From Rhodococcus ruber NBRC 15591 (GTDB lineage Bacteria > Actinomycetota > Actinomycetes > Mycobacteriales > Mycobacteriaceae): DNA of 64,000 nucleotides. The stretch lies in assembly GCF_001894945.1 (NCBI RefSeq), contig NZ_BCXE01000022.1, positions 124,001 to 188,000 on the forward strand, in the 5' to 3' direction. Of the stretch, positions 27,608 through 37,629 are shown piece after piece (the stretch's first letter is position 1; the number at the start of each line of letters is the position of its first letter). The translations under genes and the position numbers were made by a program. The notes under the pieces are model-generated. The model searched no databases. It saw only the letters and a list, made by a program, of their open reading frames with translations, and was not told the origin of the DNA.

Positions 27608-27669
27608 TTCTCGACGGTACCGCGCGCGGCTGCCGTGCACGAGCGGCTCGGACGAGGAAGATGGTGCCC

Positions 27670-28584
27670 ATGAGATCGCGGATCGCGGAGATGCGTCGAT
27701 GGCGCGCAGGGACAGTGGTCCATCAGCGCCTGCACGACCTGACCGGGACGCTCGTCGTGGTCACCGGGGCGGGCAGCGGTATCGGCCGCGCGACGGCACG
27801 GGCGTTCGCCGACGTGGGGGCGATCGTCGTGGTCGCCGACCGCAACGTCGACACCGCCCGCGCCACCGCGGAGCTGCTCAACGCGCCCCTCCCCGGCGCC
27901 GGCGGCTCGCGAGCGGTCTTCGGTGGCGGGGCGCACGCCTACGAACTCGACGTCGCCGACGAGGAGCAGGTGCGGCGGTTCGCCGCGACGGTCCGTTCCC
28001 AGCACGGCGTGCCGGACGTGGTCGTCAACAACGCCGGAATCGGCGTGATCGGCACGTTCACCGCCACCCCGCAGGAGACGTTCGAGCACGTCATGGACGT
28101 CAACTTCTGGGGCGTGGTGTACGGGTGCCGGGCGTTCGGGGACCAGATGCTCGAGCGCGGCACCGGCGGGCACATCGTCAACGTCGCCTCGGCGGCCGCG
28201 TTCACCCCGCAGAAGAGCCTCGTCGCCTACTCGACGAGCAAGGCCGCGGTCCTGATGTTCACCGAGTGCCTGCGGGCGGAACTGATGGTCCACGGGATCG
28301 GGGTGAGCGCGATCTGTCCGGGGCTCGTGGGCACGAACCTGGTTCCCGGTGCCGAGATGGTGGGCCTCGGCGCACCGGAGCAGCGCACGCTCCGCGAGCG
28401 GGTCACGGCGCTGTACCGCACGCGCAGCTATCCGCCGTACAAGGTCGGCGAGGCGATCGTCGCCGCGGTGCGGCACAACCGGGCACTGGTGACCGTGACG
28501 CCGGAAGCGAAGACCCGGCGGTGGGTGAGCCGCCTCGCCCCGGAGGCGATGCGATTCGGTGCCCGCTTCGAGCCGGACCGCTGA
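27670..28584 (+). CDS. SDR family oxidoreductase
   Basis: 304 residues. The ATG at 27670 sits 9 bases after GAGGAAG; the ATG at 27661 would touch that site. Classical short-chain dehydrogenase: cofactor loop TGAGSGIG (32-39), NNAG, catalytic Ser in NVASAAAF and the YSTSK Tyr/Lys pair. Similar rhodococcal/mycobacterial proteins reduce lipophilic ketones; the actual substrate is unknown. Confidence 0.88.
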   Translation: MRSRIAEMRRWRAGTVVHQRLHDLTGTLVVVTGAGSGIGRATARAFADVGAIVVVADRNVDTARATAELLNAPLPGAGGSRAVFGGGAHAYELDVADEEQVRRFAATVRSQHGVPDVVVNNAGIGVIGTFTATPQETFEHVMDVNFWGVVYGCRAFGDQMLERGTGGHIVNVASAAAFTPQKSLVAYSTSKAAVLMFTECLRAELMVHGIGVSAICPGLVGTNLVPGAEMVGLGAPEQRTLRERVTALYRTRSYPPYKVGEAIVAAVRHNRALVTVTPEAKTRRWVSRLAPEAMRFGARFEPDR

Positions 28585-28585
28585 G

Positions 28586-28613
28586 CGCCGCGCGTCCCCG
28601 CCCGTGCGCGGCG
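28586..28613. terminator. terminator-like hairpin after the SDR gene
   Basis: CGCCGCGC (28586-28593) pairs with GCGCGGCG (28606-28613) immediately after the stop. Confidence 0.45.
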
Positions 28614-28770
28614 AACTCGATCGTTGTCGGCGGCGGCCACGCACCGCTCAGGAGATGACCGTGGACGGGTACCGCCGTGCCCGGAACCGTGGTCACCGGG
28701 GAGAGCCGGACCGGGCGGTGGGGCCTCTCCGGGCGGAGTCCCGGCTCGGGCCTGCCGGTAACCTGACCCT

Positions 28771-29232
28771 GTGCCGGATCGTCCGATTCTCGTCAGTGCC
28801 TGCCTGGCCGGCGTGCCGTGCCGGTACAACGCGGAGGCCCGGCCGGACGAGGACGTGGTCGCCGACGTGGCCGCCGGACGCGCGATCGCCGTGTGTGCGG
28901 AGGTGCTGGGCGGACTCCCCACGCCGCGCCCACCCGCCGAGATCGTCGGCGGCGACGGTCGAGACGTCCTTGCCGGCCGAGCACGCGTCGTCACCGACAC
29001 CGGAGCGGACATGACCGATCCGTTCGTCCGTGGGGCCGAGATCGTCGCCGGGATCGCCGCCGAGCACGACGTGCGCGAGGCGGTCCTGCAGGCACGCAGT
29101 CCCTCCTGTGGCTGCGGAGCGATCTACGACGGAACGCATTCGGGGACCGTGACCGACGGCGACGGCGTGCTCGCCGCTCTGCTCGCCGCGCGCGGCATCA
29201 CCGTGCGCGCGCGACGCGGCTCGCGGACCTGA
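28771..29232 (+). CDS. DUF523 protein
   Basis: 153 residues from a GTG. Conserved cysteine motifs of the family are present: VSACLAGVPCRYN near the start, VCAEVLGGLPTPRPPAEI, and ARSPSCGCGAIYDG. The clustered cysteines suggest metal or Fe-S binding. Function not established for the family. It ends 8 bases before the convergent cutinase-like gene. Confidence 0.85.
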   Translation: MPDRPILVSACLAGVPCRYNAEARPDEDVVADVAAGRAIAVCAEVLGGLPTPRPPAEIVGGDGRDVLAGRARVVTDTGADMTDPFVRGAEIVAGIAAEHDVREAVLQARSPSCGCGAIYDGTHSGTVTDGDGVLAALLAARGITVRARRGSRT

Positions 29233-29239
29233 CGGCCCG

Positions 29240-30151
29240 TCAGACCTTGGAAGCCAGCCAGTTCCGCAGCCACGTCGTGGCCGAGGTGCCGTTCGGTTCG
29301 ACCGCGTAATTGGTGTAGTCCTGGTGGATCTGCGACTCGTAGAACTTCCGGATCTTGATCTCGCGCTCGTCGTTGGCCTGCTCGGTGAGCTGGGACTGCA
29401 GGATGGGGAGCCCGCCCGCGCTCATCAGATCCAGGTAGATCGCGTCGGCCTCGGCACGATACCGGTCGACGGCGGACGGGTCGCCCCCGGAGGCCATCGC
29501 GAGGAAACCCGCAGCGCGGGTGACGAAATCGTCCTTGGGCGTCGAGCAGTACAGGTCGCCGACGGCGCAGAAGGTGCGGACGTCGCCGCTGACGAACCCG
29601 AACCCGCCGATGCGGGGCCCGCCGGCGCCGTTGCCCGCGACGGGCGGTCCGATCAGGATGTCCGCCTCGGAACGACGGGGGTCGGAGAGCAGGCCGACCG
29701 CGGCGAGCCGATGCGGCGGGACCACTCCGAAGCCGGTGCCGATCTCGGCGGCGAGATCGCCGGCCGCGTCGGCGCCCTGGCTGTAGCCGACGAGCGCGAA
29801 CCGCGCCTCGGGGCACGCGGCCGCCGTCGCGGCGACGATGCCGCGGGCATTGTCGACGGCCTGCTGCCGCGACACACCGTAGACCTCGCCCTCCCACGGG
29901 AACGCCGTCGCGGCGTACCGGACGTAGTCGACCCGGGCCCCGGGGGGAAGATTGGAGGTGACCGCCGCGAGCATGCCGTTGCCTCGCTGCGGTGCAGGCG
30001 TGTTCGACGTTTCCCACGTGCCCGGCACGGCGACGACCTGGAGCTTCGGGCACCCGGCCGGATCGGCCTGGACCGCGGGAGCCGTCACCGCCGACCCCAC
30101 TACGGTGGCCGCGGCGACCGCTACCAGCGTCAACACACTTCTCAGCCCCAC
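29240..30151 (-). CDS. secreted cutinase-family serine esterase
   Basis: 303 residues, GTG start with AGGGG upstream. A Sec signal peptide ends near AVQADP. The cutinase core includes GYSQGAD with nucleophile Ser124, acid Asp199 in FCAVGDLYC and base His276 in QIHQDY. Cysteines around the active site match the family pattern. The C-terminal part is longer than a minimal cutinase. Such enzymes hydrolyse lipid esters outside the cell; in mycobacteria they are called culp proteins. Confidence 0.87.
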   Translation of the reverse strand: MGLRSVLTLVAVAAATVVGSAVTAPAVQADPAGCPKLQVVAVPGTWETSNTPAPQRGNGMLAAVTSNLPPGARVDYVRYAATAFPWEGEVYGVSRQQAVDNARGIVAATAAACPEARFALVGYSQGADAAGDLAAEIGTGFGVVPPHRLAAVGLLSDPRRSEADILIGPPVAGNGAGGPRIGGFGFVSGDVRTFCAVGDLYCSTPKDDFVTRAAGFLAMASGGDPSAVDRYRAEADAIYLDLMSAGGLPILQSQLTEQANDEREIKIRKFYESQIHQDYTNYAVEPNGTSATTWLRNWLASKV

Positions 30152-30245
30152 CGCAGCCCCCTGAGGTCTCCTGCCGATCTCGACGTCGTCACGAAATGAT
30201 GCACATGCAATATGACACAGAGATGAACGAGACGGGAGACCCCCT

Positions 30246-31055
30246 TTACTCCCGCAGGACGGTCACCGCTCCCCCGCCGATGTTGGTGACGAACACGTTC
30301 CCCGCCCCGTAGTCGACGGCCGTCCCCACGGTGCCGCGGTCGACGACTCGTTGCAGCTGCCCCGGACGGTCCACGACGGTCACCGCCGAGGCGCCGATGT
30401 TGGTGACGAAGACGTTGCCGGTCAACGGATCCGTGACCACGACACCGGGAGGCAGCACCTCCGGCGGCAGCGGACCGGCCGCCGCATCGTGGTCCGCGAC
30501 CGTCACGTGGCCGGCGCCGATGTTCGTCACGTAGACACCGTCCGTGCCGGCGTCGAGCGTGAGTTCAGGGGTGAGATGCGCGAGCGGCGAGGCCGCCGGG
30601 CTCGGCGCGGACGGCGGGGGCCCCGCCAGGACCCGATCGCGGTCGACGGTGACCGTACCGACGCCGAGATTGGTGACCGCGACGTTGCCGTTACCGCCGT
30701 CCACACGCATCTCCACCGGCGCGCCGGACGGCGCCGCAGCGGCGGCCGGGTGCGGTGGAACGGACACGGACACGGCACCCGGCCCCAGGTTGGTGATGCA
30801 CGAATTACCCGCTCCCCCATCGACTCCGAGAAGTCGCAGGCCGTCGTACCCGGCCACCGGCGGCGCCTGCGGAACGCCGTCGACGGTCACGGCACCGCCG
30901 ACGTTGCGCACACATTCGCCGGGGACCTGCGCCCCCGCGGGGGCGGCACTCAGGGCCGCCACGGTCCCGGCGCCGAGGATGCCCGCCGCAAGTGATCGTC
31001 TCGTGATGCGGTGACCCCTGCGCATCGTGATGCGGTGACCCATGCGCACGACCAT
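30246..31055 (-). CDS. secreted protein with six VTN-type repeats
   Basis: 269 residues from the first ATG (31055); ATGs at 31043 and 31025 are alternatives. An arginine-pair signal peptide (ITRRSLAAGILGAGTVAAL, cut near AGA) is followed by six short repeats at about 47-58, 84-97, 123-137, 172-186, 213-227 and 252-266, with consensus GNVxVTNxGxGxVTV. They are separated by Pro/Ala-rich linkers. Cys48 and Cys86 may pair. The pattern suggests a repeated beta-hairpin surface protein. Family and function not recognised. Confidence 0.75.
   Translation of the reverse strand: MVVRMGHRITMRRGHRITRRSLAAGILGAGTVAALSAAPAGAQVPGECVRNVGGAVTVDGVPQAPPVAGYDGLRLLGVDGGAGNSCITNLGPGAVSVSVPPHPAAAAAPSGAPVEMRVDGGNGNVAVTNLGVGTVTVDRDRVLAGPPPSAPSPAASPLAHLTPELTLDAGTDGVYVTNIGAGHVTVADHDAAAGPLPPEVLPPGVVVTDPLTGNVFVTNIGASAVTVVDRPGQLQRVVDRGTVGTAVDYGAGNVFVTNIGGGAVTVLRE
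31001..31048. repeat. 24-bp tandem duplication over the start codons of the VTN-repeat gene
   Basis: TCGTGATGCGGTGACCC(C/A)TGCGCA occurs at 31001-31024 and 31025-31048 with a single mismatch. On the minus strand it encodes HRITMRRGHRIT, a doubled N-terminus, and creates the additional ATG at 31043. Confidence 0.85.
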
Positions 31056-31090
31056 AACGCGCGAACCGTCCCGAACGGACGAAACGGGAA

Positions 31091-31124
31091 GGGCGCGCCC
31101 ACCGGATTTCCGGCGGACGCGCCC
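31091..31124. terminator. strong hairpin downstream of gltD
   Basis: GGGCGCG and CGCGCCC enclose a second stem CCGG/CCGG around ATTT. It lies after gltD (minus strand) and before the next start at 31055, so it is placed to stop gltBD transcripts. Confidence 0.6.
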
Positions 31125-31149
31125 CGCGCGTTCGGCGCTGTCGCAATCC

Positions 31150-31278
31150 AGCGCTCAGCGCTGCCACATTCGAGCGCTCAGCGCTGTCACATTCGAGCGC
31201 TCAGCGCTGTCACATTCGAGCGCTCAGCGCTGTCACATTCGAGCGCTCAGCGCTGTCACATTCGAGCGCTCAGCGCTG
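31150..31278. repeat. 23-bp tandem repeat array, about 5.6 copies
   Basis: The unit CGAGCGCTCAGCGCTGTCACATT starts at 31171, 31194, 31217 and 31240 in four perfect copies. A partial copy with one change precedes (31150-31170) and a partial one follows (31263-31278). Each unit holds the palindromes GAGCGCTC and CAGCGCTG plus TGTCACATT, the 9-mer also found in the 39-bp repeats at 3.08 and 5.16 kb. The units abut without spacers. The right end includes the gltD stop codon (31270-31272). Confidence 0.92.
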
Positions 31279-32721
31279 CGGCATCGTGGTGGTGGTGATC
31301 GGCGAAGGGAGCACCGTCGCACCCTCGAGGTATTGATCGACCGCCGCGGCGCAGGAACGACCCTCCGCGATGGCCCACACGATGAGCGACTGGCCGCGGC
31401 CCATGTCACCGGCGACGAAGACGCCGTCGACGTTGGTGGCCCATTCCTTGGAGCGGGCGACGTTGCCGCGCTCGTTGAGGTCCACGCCCAGGTCGGTGAG
31501 CAGGCCCGGCTTCTCGGGGCCGACGAAGCCCATGGCCAGGAGCACCAGGTCGGCTTCGAGCTCGAAGTCGGTCCCCTCGACCTTCTCGAAGCGGCCGTTC
31601 ACCATCTTCACCTCGTGCGCCTTCAGGGCGGCGACCTTGCCGTCCTTGCCGACGAACTGCTCGGTGTTGACGGAGAACACGCGCTCGCCGCCCTCCTCGT
31701 GCGCGGAGGACACCCGGTACATCAGCGGGTAGGTCGGCCACGGCGTCGATTCGGCGCGCTCCTCCGGGGGGCGCGGCATGATCTCGAACTGGTGCACGCT
31801 GGCCGCGCCCTGACGGTGCGAGGTGCCGAGGCAGTCGGCGCCGGTGTCACCGCCACCGATGATGACGACCTTCTTGCCCTTCGCCGTGATGGTCGGCTCC
31901 GGCAGGTCGCCGAGCTGCACCCGGTTGGCGATCGGCAGGAACTCCATCGCCTGGTGGATGCCGTCCAGCTCACGCCCGGGAATCGGCAGGTCGCGGGCCT
32001 CGGTGGCGCCACCGGCGAGCACGACCGCGTCGAACTGCTCCCGCAGCTGATCGGCAGTGATGTCGACACCGACGTTCACGCCCGTCTCGAAGACGGTGCC
32101 CTCGGCCTCCATCTGCGCCAGACGGCGATCGATGACGGCCTTCTCCATCTTGAACTCGGGGATGCCGTAGCGCAGCAGACCACCGATGCGGTCCTCGCGC
32201 TCGAACACGGTCACCGAGTGGCCGGCGCGGGTGAGCTGCTGCGCCGCAGCCAGACCCGCCGGGCCGGAGCCCACGACCGCGACCTTGCGGCCCGTCAGCT
32301 TCGACGGCATGACCGGTGCGACCCAGCCCTCGTCGAAGGCCTTCTCGATGAGCTCGACCTCGACCTGCTTGATGGTCACCGGGTCCTGGTTGATGCCCAG
32401 GACGCAGGAGGCCTCACACGGCGCGGGGCACAGCCGGCCGGTGAACTCCGGGAAGTTGTTGGTGGCGTGCAGGCGTTCGATGCCGTCGTTCCACTTGCCC
32501 TTGTAGGCCAGGTCGTTCCACTCAGGAATCAGGTTTCCGAGGGGGCAACCGTTGTGGCAGAACGGGATACCGCAGTCCATGCAGCGGCTGGCCTGGACCT
32601 GGAGGGTGTCGAGCGGGAACGGCTCGTACACCTCCTTCCAGTCGAGCAGCCGCAGCGGAACGGGCCGGCGAACCGGCGTCTCCCGCGAGCCGTGCTTGAG
32701 GAAGCCGCTTGGATCACCCAC
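31270..32721 (-). CDS. gltD: glutamate synthase small subunit GltD
   Basis: 483 residues. The GTG at 32721 overlaps the gltB stop by 8 bp and has GGAGGCGG before it. N-terminal cysteine clusters ([20 protein letters not shown] and [14 protein letters not shown]) bind two 4Fe-4S clusters. Two Rossmann folds bind FAD ([15 protein letters not shown]) and NADPH ([15 protein letters not shown]). It passes electrons from NADPH to GltB for glutamate formation from glutamine and 2-oxoglutarate. Its last codons and stop lie within the tandem array. Confidence 0.95.
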   Translation of the reverse strand: MGDPSGFLKHGSRETPVRRPVPLRLLDWKEVYEPFPLDTLQVQASRCMDCGIPFCHNGCPLGNLIPEWNDLAYKGKWNDGIERLHATNNFPEFTGRLCPAPCEASCVLGINQDPVTIKQVEVELIEKAFDEGWVAPVMPSKLTGRKVAVVGSGPAGLAAAQQLTRAGHSVTVFEREDRIGGLLRYGIPEFKMEKAVIDRRLAQMEAEGTVFETGVNVGVDITADQLREQFDAVVLAGGATEARDLPIPGRELDGIHQAMEFLPIANRVQLGDLPEPTITAKGKKVVIIGGGDTGADCLGTSHRQGAASVHQFEIMPRPPEERAESTPWPTYPLMYRVSSAHEEGGERVFSVNTEQFVGKDGKVAALKAHEVKMVNGRFEKVEGTDFELEADLVLLAMGFVGPEKPGLLTDLGVDLNERGNVARSKEWATNVDGVFVAGDMGRGQSLIVWAIAEGRSCAAAVDQYLEGATVLPSPITTTTMPQR

Positions 32722-35700
32722 GAGCCGCCTCCATGATCGCCTCGTCCACGTTCGCGCCTCGAATCTCGGCGTCCTTGATAGCCATGAGTACCTTCTTGTA
32801 ATCGCGAGGCATGACCTTCGCGAAGTGGCTGACCTGCTGCGACCAGTCGGCCAGGATGCGGGCTGCAACCTCGGAGCCCGTTTCGTCACGATGGCGCTCG
32901 ATGGCGCCCTTGAGCCAGAGGAAGTCCTCGCCCTCGAGGTCCTCGAGATCGACCAGCTCGGTGTTCAGGTTCGCCTCGAAGTCGCGGTCCGGGTTGTACA
33001 CGAACGCGACACCGCCGGACATGCCGGCGCCGAAGTTGCGGCCGGTCTTGCCCAGGATGACGACCTTGCCACCGGTCATGTACTCGCAGCCGTGGTCGCC
33101 GACGCCTTCGACGACGGCCGTGGCACCCGAGTTGCGCACCGCGAACCGCTCACCCGCCACGCCGCGGATGAGGGCCTCGCCACTGGTGGCGCCGAACAGG
33201 ATCACGTTGCCGGCGACGATGTTGTCCTCGGCGACGAAGCCCGGCGCGGCGTTGAGCGGCGGGCGGACGACGATCCGGCCGCCGGACAGGCCCTTGCCGA
33301 CGAAGTCGTTGGCGTCGCCGAACAGCCGCAGCGTGATGCCCTTGGGCACGAACGCGCCGAAGCTGTTGCCGGCCGAACCGGTGAACGTGATGTCGATCGT
33401 GTTGTCCGGCAAGCCTTCCCCGCCGTACACCTTGGTGAGCTCGTGGCCGAGCATGGTGCCGACGGTGCGGTTGACGTTGGCGATCTTGGTCTCGATCGTC
33501 ACCGGCGTACCCGACTCGAGAGCCGGCCGCGCCTGGGTGATGAGCTCGTTGTCGAGTGCCTTGTCCAGCGCGTGGTCCTGTTCCTTGGTGCAGTGCAGGT
33601 CCTGCTCGCAGAAGATCGGCGAACGGGTCTGCTCGAGCAGCGGCGACAGGTCCAGCTTCGAGGCACGGTAGTGGTCGACGGCCTTGGTGGTGTCGAGCAT
33701 GTCGACGCGCCCGATGGCCTCGTCGAGGGAACGGAAGCCCAGCTCGGCCAGGTATTCGCGCACCTCTTCGGCGATGTAGAGCATGAAGTTCTCGACGAAC
33801 TCCGGCTTGCCGGTGAAGCGCTTGCGCAGCACCGGATTCTGCGTCGCCACACCCACCGGGCAGGTGTCGAGATGGCACACGCGCATCATGATGCAACCGG
33901 ACACCACCAGCGGAGCGGTGGCGAAGCCGAACTCCTCACCGCCGAGCAGGGCGGCGACGACGACGTCGCGGCCGGTCTTCATCTGCCCGTCCACCTGCAC
34001 GACGATGCGGTCGCGCAGACCGTTGAGCAGCAGCGTCTGCTGCGTCTCGGCGAGACCGAGCTCCCACGGCGCACCCGCGTGCTTGAGCGAGGTCAGCGGG
34101 GACGCGCCGGTGCCGCCGTCGTGACCGGAGATCAGCACCACATCGGCGTGCGCCTTCGACACACCCGCCGCGACGGTGCCGACACCGATCTCGGAGACCA
34201 GCTTCACGTGGATGCGGGCCTGCGGGTTGGCGTTCTTCAGGTCGTGGATCAGCTGCGCGAGATCCTCGATCGAGTAGATGTCGTGGTGCGGCGGGGGCGA
34301 GATCAGGCCCACACCCGGCGTCGAGCCACGCACCTCGGCGACCCACGGGTACACCTTGTGCGGCGGCAGCTGCCCGCCCTCACCCGGCTTGGCGCCCTGC
34401 GCCATCTTGATCTGGATGTCGGTGCAGTTGGTCAGGTAGTGCGCGGTGACACCGAACCGGCCGGAGGCGACCTGCTTGATCGCCGAGCGCCGCCAGTCGC
34501 CGTTCTCGTCCGGGGTGAAGCGGTCCGGATGTTCGCCGCCCTCACCGGAGTTCGAGCGGCCGCCGAGACGGTTCATCGCGATCGCGAGGGTCTCGTGCGC
34601 CTCCGCGGAGATCGAGCCGTAGCTCATCGCGCCCGTGGAGAACCGCTTGACGATCTCGCTGGCCGGCTCGACCTCCTCGAGCGGCACCGCCGGGCGCTCT
34701 CCCGTGCGGAACTCGAACAGGCCGCGCAGCGACGCGAGCCGCTCCGACTGGTCGTCGACGAGCTGGGTGTACTCCTTGAAGATCGAGTACTGCCCGGTGC
34801 GGGTGGCGTGCTGGAGCTTGAACACCGTGTCCGGGTTGAACAGGTGGTACTCGCCCTCGCGGCGCCACTGGTACTCGCCGCCGACCTCGAGCTCGCGGTG
34901 GGCGTGCTCGGAGGGACGGTCCATGAAGGCGAGCGAGTGCCGGGCGGCGACGTCCTGCGCGATCTCGTCGAGGCCGATGCCGCCGAGCTGCGACTGCATC
35001 CCGGTGAAGTACTCGTCGACGATCTCCTGCGAGAGGCCGATCACCTGGAAGAGCTGGGCACCGGTGTAGGAGGCGAGGGTGGAGATGCCCATCTTGGACA
35101 TCACCTTGAGCACGCCCTTCGACGCGGCCTTGATGTAGTTCGCGAGGGCCTTGTCGAGGGTGATGCCGTCCGGCAGGTCGCCGTTCTGCAGCAGCTCGTC
35201 GATGGTCTCGAAGGCCATGTACGGGTTCACCACGGCCGCACCGAAACCGCACAGCGCGGCGATGTGGTGCACCTCGCGGGCGTCGCCGGCCTCGACCAGC
35301 AGCCCCACCTTGGTGCGGGTCTTCTCGCGGACGAGATGGTGGTGCACCGCCGAGGTGAGCAGCAGCGACGGGATCGGCGCGAGGTTCTCGTCGGACTCCC
35401 GGTCCGAGAGCACGATCAGGCGAGCGCCCCCGTCGATGGCCTCGGAGACCTGGCCGCGGATGTTCTCGAGCGCGCGGCGCAGGCCCTCGCCGCCCTCGGC
35501 GACGGGGTACAGACCGCGGATGATGACGCTGTTGAAGCCGGGGAACTGCCCGTCGTCGTTGACGTGGATCAGCTTCTGCAGGTCGTCGTTGTCGATGACC
35601 GGGGCCGAGATCAGGATCTGCCGGCACGATTCGGCGGTGGGGTTCAGCAGGTCGCCCTCGGGGCCGAGCATGCCGCCGAGGCTGGTGACGACCTCTTCCC

Positions 35701-37309
35701 GGATCGCGTCGAGCGGCGGGTTGGTGACCTGCGCGAACAACTGCGAGAAGTAGTCGAACAGCATGCGCGGACGCGAGGAGAGCACCGCGATGGGAGTGTC
35801 GGTGCCCATCGAACCGAGCGCCTCACCGCCCGTCGCCGCCATCGGCTTGACGAGGAGGTGGACCTCTTCGTTCGTGTAGCCGAACACCTGCTGGCGCAGC
35901 ACGACCCGCTCGTGGGACATGTAGGTGTACTTGCTCTCGGGCAGATCCTCGAGCCGCGCGATGCCCTGGTCGATCCACTCCTGGTAGGGGTGCTCGGCGG
36001 CGAGGGCGCTCTTGATCTCCTCGTCGTCGATGATGCGGCCCTGCGAGGTGTCGACGAGGAACATGCGGCCGGGCTGCATGCGCAGCTTGCGCACGACCTT
36101 CTGCGGCTCGATGTCGAGCACGCCCACCTCGGAGGCCATGACGACGAGGCCGTCCTCGGTGACCCACACCCGCGACGGGCGCAGGCCGTTGCGGTCGAGG
36201 ACGGCGCCGACGACGGTGCCGTCGGTGAAGCACACCGACGCCGGGCCGTCCCACGGCTCCATCAGGGCAGCGTGGTACTCGTAGAACGCGCGGCGGGCCG
36301 GGTCCATGGACTCGTGCCGCTCCCACGCCTCGGGGATCATCATGAGCACGGCGTGCGGCAGGCTGCGGCCGCCGAGGTGCAGGAGCTCGAGCACCTCGTC
36401 GAAGCGGGCGGTGTCGGACGCGCCCTCGGTGCAGACCGGGAAGATCTTGTCGAGCTTCTCGCGGCCGCCGAACACGTCGGAATCGATGAGCGCCTCGCGG
36501 GCACGCATCCAGTTGGCGTTGCCGGTGACGGTGTTGATCTCGCCGTTGTGGGCGACGCGGCGGAACGGGTGCGCGAGCGGCCACGACGGGAAGGTGTTGG
36601 TGGAGAAGCGCGAGTGCACCAGGCCCAGTGCCGACTCGACGCGCTCGTCCTGCAGATCGCGGTAGAAGCCCTCGAGCTGCGGCGTGGTGAGCATGCCCTT
36701 GTAGACGAAGGTCGACGCCGACAGGCTGGGGAAGTACACCGTCTCGCTGCCGGGGCCGTCCTGGCCGGCGCCCTCGCTGCCGAGCTCGTGCTCGGTGCGC
36801 TTGCGGACCACATAGGCCCGGCGCTCGAGGTCGAGACCGCCGAGGGTGCGGTCGGGCGAGGTGAGGAAGATCTGACGGAAGCTCGGCATGGCCTGCTTCG
36901 CCAGCGTGCCCAGGTCGGAGGGGTCGACGGGAACCTCGCGCCAGCCGAGGACCTGCAGGCCCTCCTCGGCGACGATCGCGTCGACGGCGGCGACGGCCTC
37001 GTCGGCGGCCTTCTCGTCCTGGGGCAGGAACGCGATACCGGTGGCGTAGAAGCCGGCGGGCGGCAGGTCGAAGTCGACGACCTCACGGAAGTAGCGGTCC
37101 GGAACCTGGATGAGGATGCCGGCACCGTCACCGGTGTTGGACTCGGAGCCCGCGGCACCGCGGTGCTCGAGGTTCACCAGCGCGGTGATCGCCTTCTCCA
37201 CGATGTCCCGGCTGCGGCGACCATGCATGTCGACGACGAATGCGACACCGCAGGCGTCGTGCTCGTTCGCCGGGTGGTAGAGCCCTTGCGGCCCGGGAAG
37301 ATGCTTCAT
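32714..37309 (-). CDS. gltB: glutamate synthase large subunit GltB
   Basis: 1531 residues from the ATG at 37309, with AAGGCTAGG upstream. A short propeptide precedes Cys20 (HDACGVAF), the expected N-terminal nucleophile of the glutaminase domain. The central and FMN-binding synthase domains follow, then the 3Fe-4S cluster motif [15 protein letters not shown] and a C-terminal beta-helix domain. It channels ammonia from glutamine to 2-oxoglutarate. Complete; operon gltBD. Confidence 0.96.
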   Translation of the reverse strand: MKHLPGPQGLYHPANEHDACGVAFVVDMHGRRSRDIVEKAITALVNLEHRGAAGSESNTGDGAGILIQVPDRYFREVVDFDLPPAGFYATGIAFLPQDEKAADEAVAAVDAIVAEEGLQVLGWREVPVDPSDLGTLAKQAMPSFRQIFLTSPDRTLGGLDLERRAYVVRKRTEHELGSEGAGQDGPGSETVYFPSLSASTFVYKGMLTTPQLEGFYRDLQDERVESALGLVHSRFSTNTFPSWPLAHPFRRVAHNGEINTVTGNANWMRAREALIDSDVFGGREKLDKIFPVCTEGASDTARFDEVLELLHLGGRSLPHAVLMMIPEAWERHESMDPARRAFYEYHAALMEPWDGPASVCFTDGTVVGAVLDRNGLRPSRVWVTEDGLVVMASEVGVLDIEPQKVVRKLRMQPGRMFLVDTSQGRIIDDEEIKSALAAEHPYQEWIDQGIARLEDLPESKYTYMSHERVVLRQQVFGYTNEEVHLLVKPMAATGGEALGSMGTDTPIAVLSSRPRMLFDYFSQLFAQVTNPPLDAIREEVVTSLGGMLGPEGDLLNPTAESCRQILISAPVIDNDDLQKLIHVNDDGQFPGFNSVIIRGLYPVAEGGEGLRRALENIRGQVSEAIDGGARLIVLSDRESDENLAPIPSLLLTSAVHHHLVREKTRTKVGLLVEAGDAREVHHIAALCGFGAAVVNPYMAFETIDELLQNGDLPDGITLDKALANYIKAASKGVLKVMSKMGISTLASYTGAQLFQVIGLSQEIVDEYFTGMQSQLGGIGLDEIAQDVAARHSLAFMDRPSEHAHRELEVGGEYQWRREGEYHLFNPDTVFKLQHATRTGQYSIFKEYTQLVDDQSERLASLRGLFEFRTGERPAVPLEEVEPASEIVKRFSTGAMSYGSISAEAHETLAIAMNRLGGRSNSGEGGEHPDRFTPDENGDWRRSAIKQVASGRFGVTAHYLTNCTDIQIKMAQGAKPGEGGQLPPHKVYPWVAEVRGSTPGVGLISPPPHHDIYSIEDLAQLIHDLKNANPQARIHVKLVSEIGVGTVAAGVSKAHADVVLISGHDGGTGASPLTSLKHAGAPWELGLAETQQTLLLNGLRDRIVVQVDGQMKTGRDVVVAALLGGEEFGFATAPLVVSGCIMMRVCHLDTCPVGVATQNPVLRKRFTGKPEFVENFMLYIAEEVREYLAELGFRSLDEAIGRVDMLDTTKAVDHYRASKLDLSPLLEQTRSPIFCEQDLHCTKEQDHALDKALDNELITQARPALESGTPVTIETKIANVNRTVGTMLGHELTKVYGGEGLPDNTIDITFTGSAGNSFGAFVPKGITLRLFGDANDFVGKGLSGGRIVVRPPLNAAPGFVAEDNIVAGNVILFGATSGEALIRGVAGERFAVRNSGATAVVEGVGDHGCEYMTGGKVVILGKTGRNFGAGMSGGVAFVYNPDRDFEANLNTELVDLEDLEGEDFLWLKGAIERHRDETGSEVAARILADWSQQVSHFAKVMPRDYKKVLMAIKDAEIRGANVDEAIMEAARG

Positions 37310-37629
37310 ACCTAGCCTTCGTTGCGTTTGATTGCAGCGACGACCAGCAGCGCTGATGGCCATCTACTTGCGTGAGCAAGTACCGACACGTGGTGGATCG
37401 GCACCGATCACCGTTCAGTATCCGCCCTTCCGCGACGATGCGGGTGCCCTTTTTCGGCAGCTCGGGCCGGATCTCCCGGTCGGCTTGGACGTCGTGTGTC
37501 CACCGTGTTGCGTACAACGATATGTCAGCCGCCTGGGGACGACGCAACCAAGGCTATCCTATCCATCCCTAACGGCCCGGTGACCGACCGTTAACACGCG
37601 GTTGACGCACGACCACGCGGCGCTCCGCG
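37310..37629. other. 320-bp intergenic region upstream of gltB and downstream of tetR
   Basis: No gene seen. It should contain the gltB promoter (minus strand). The only clear structure is the inverted repeat ACTTGC-GTGA-GCAAGT at 37366-37381, about 57 bases before the gltB start, which could be a regulator site. Base composition is a little less GC-rich than the coding parts. I could not identify a GlnR-type site with confidence. Confidence 0.5.

Noticed and set aside
31150-31278. CRISPR array
   Set aside because: The 23-bp units abut directly without spacers, and no cas gene is present in the window.
31011-31298. A 95-codon plus-strand frame through the tandem array (repeating CHIRALSA)
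   Set aside because: The repetitive peptide is only a translation of the repeat; no start context or conservation signal.
32552-37315. A 1587-codon open frame on the plus strand opposite gltB and gltD
   Set aside because: It is the antisense shadow of gltB. The strong third-position GC bias keeps the opposite frame open; the composition (Arg/Glu/Val/His-rich, no domain) is typical of such shadows.
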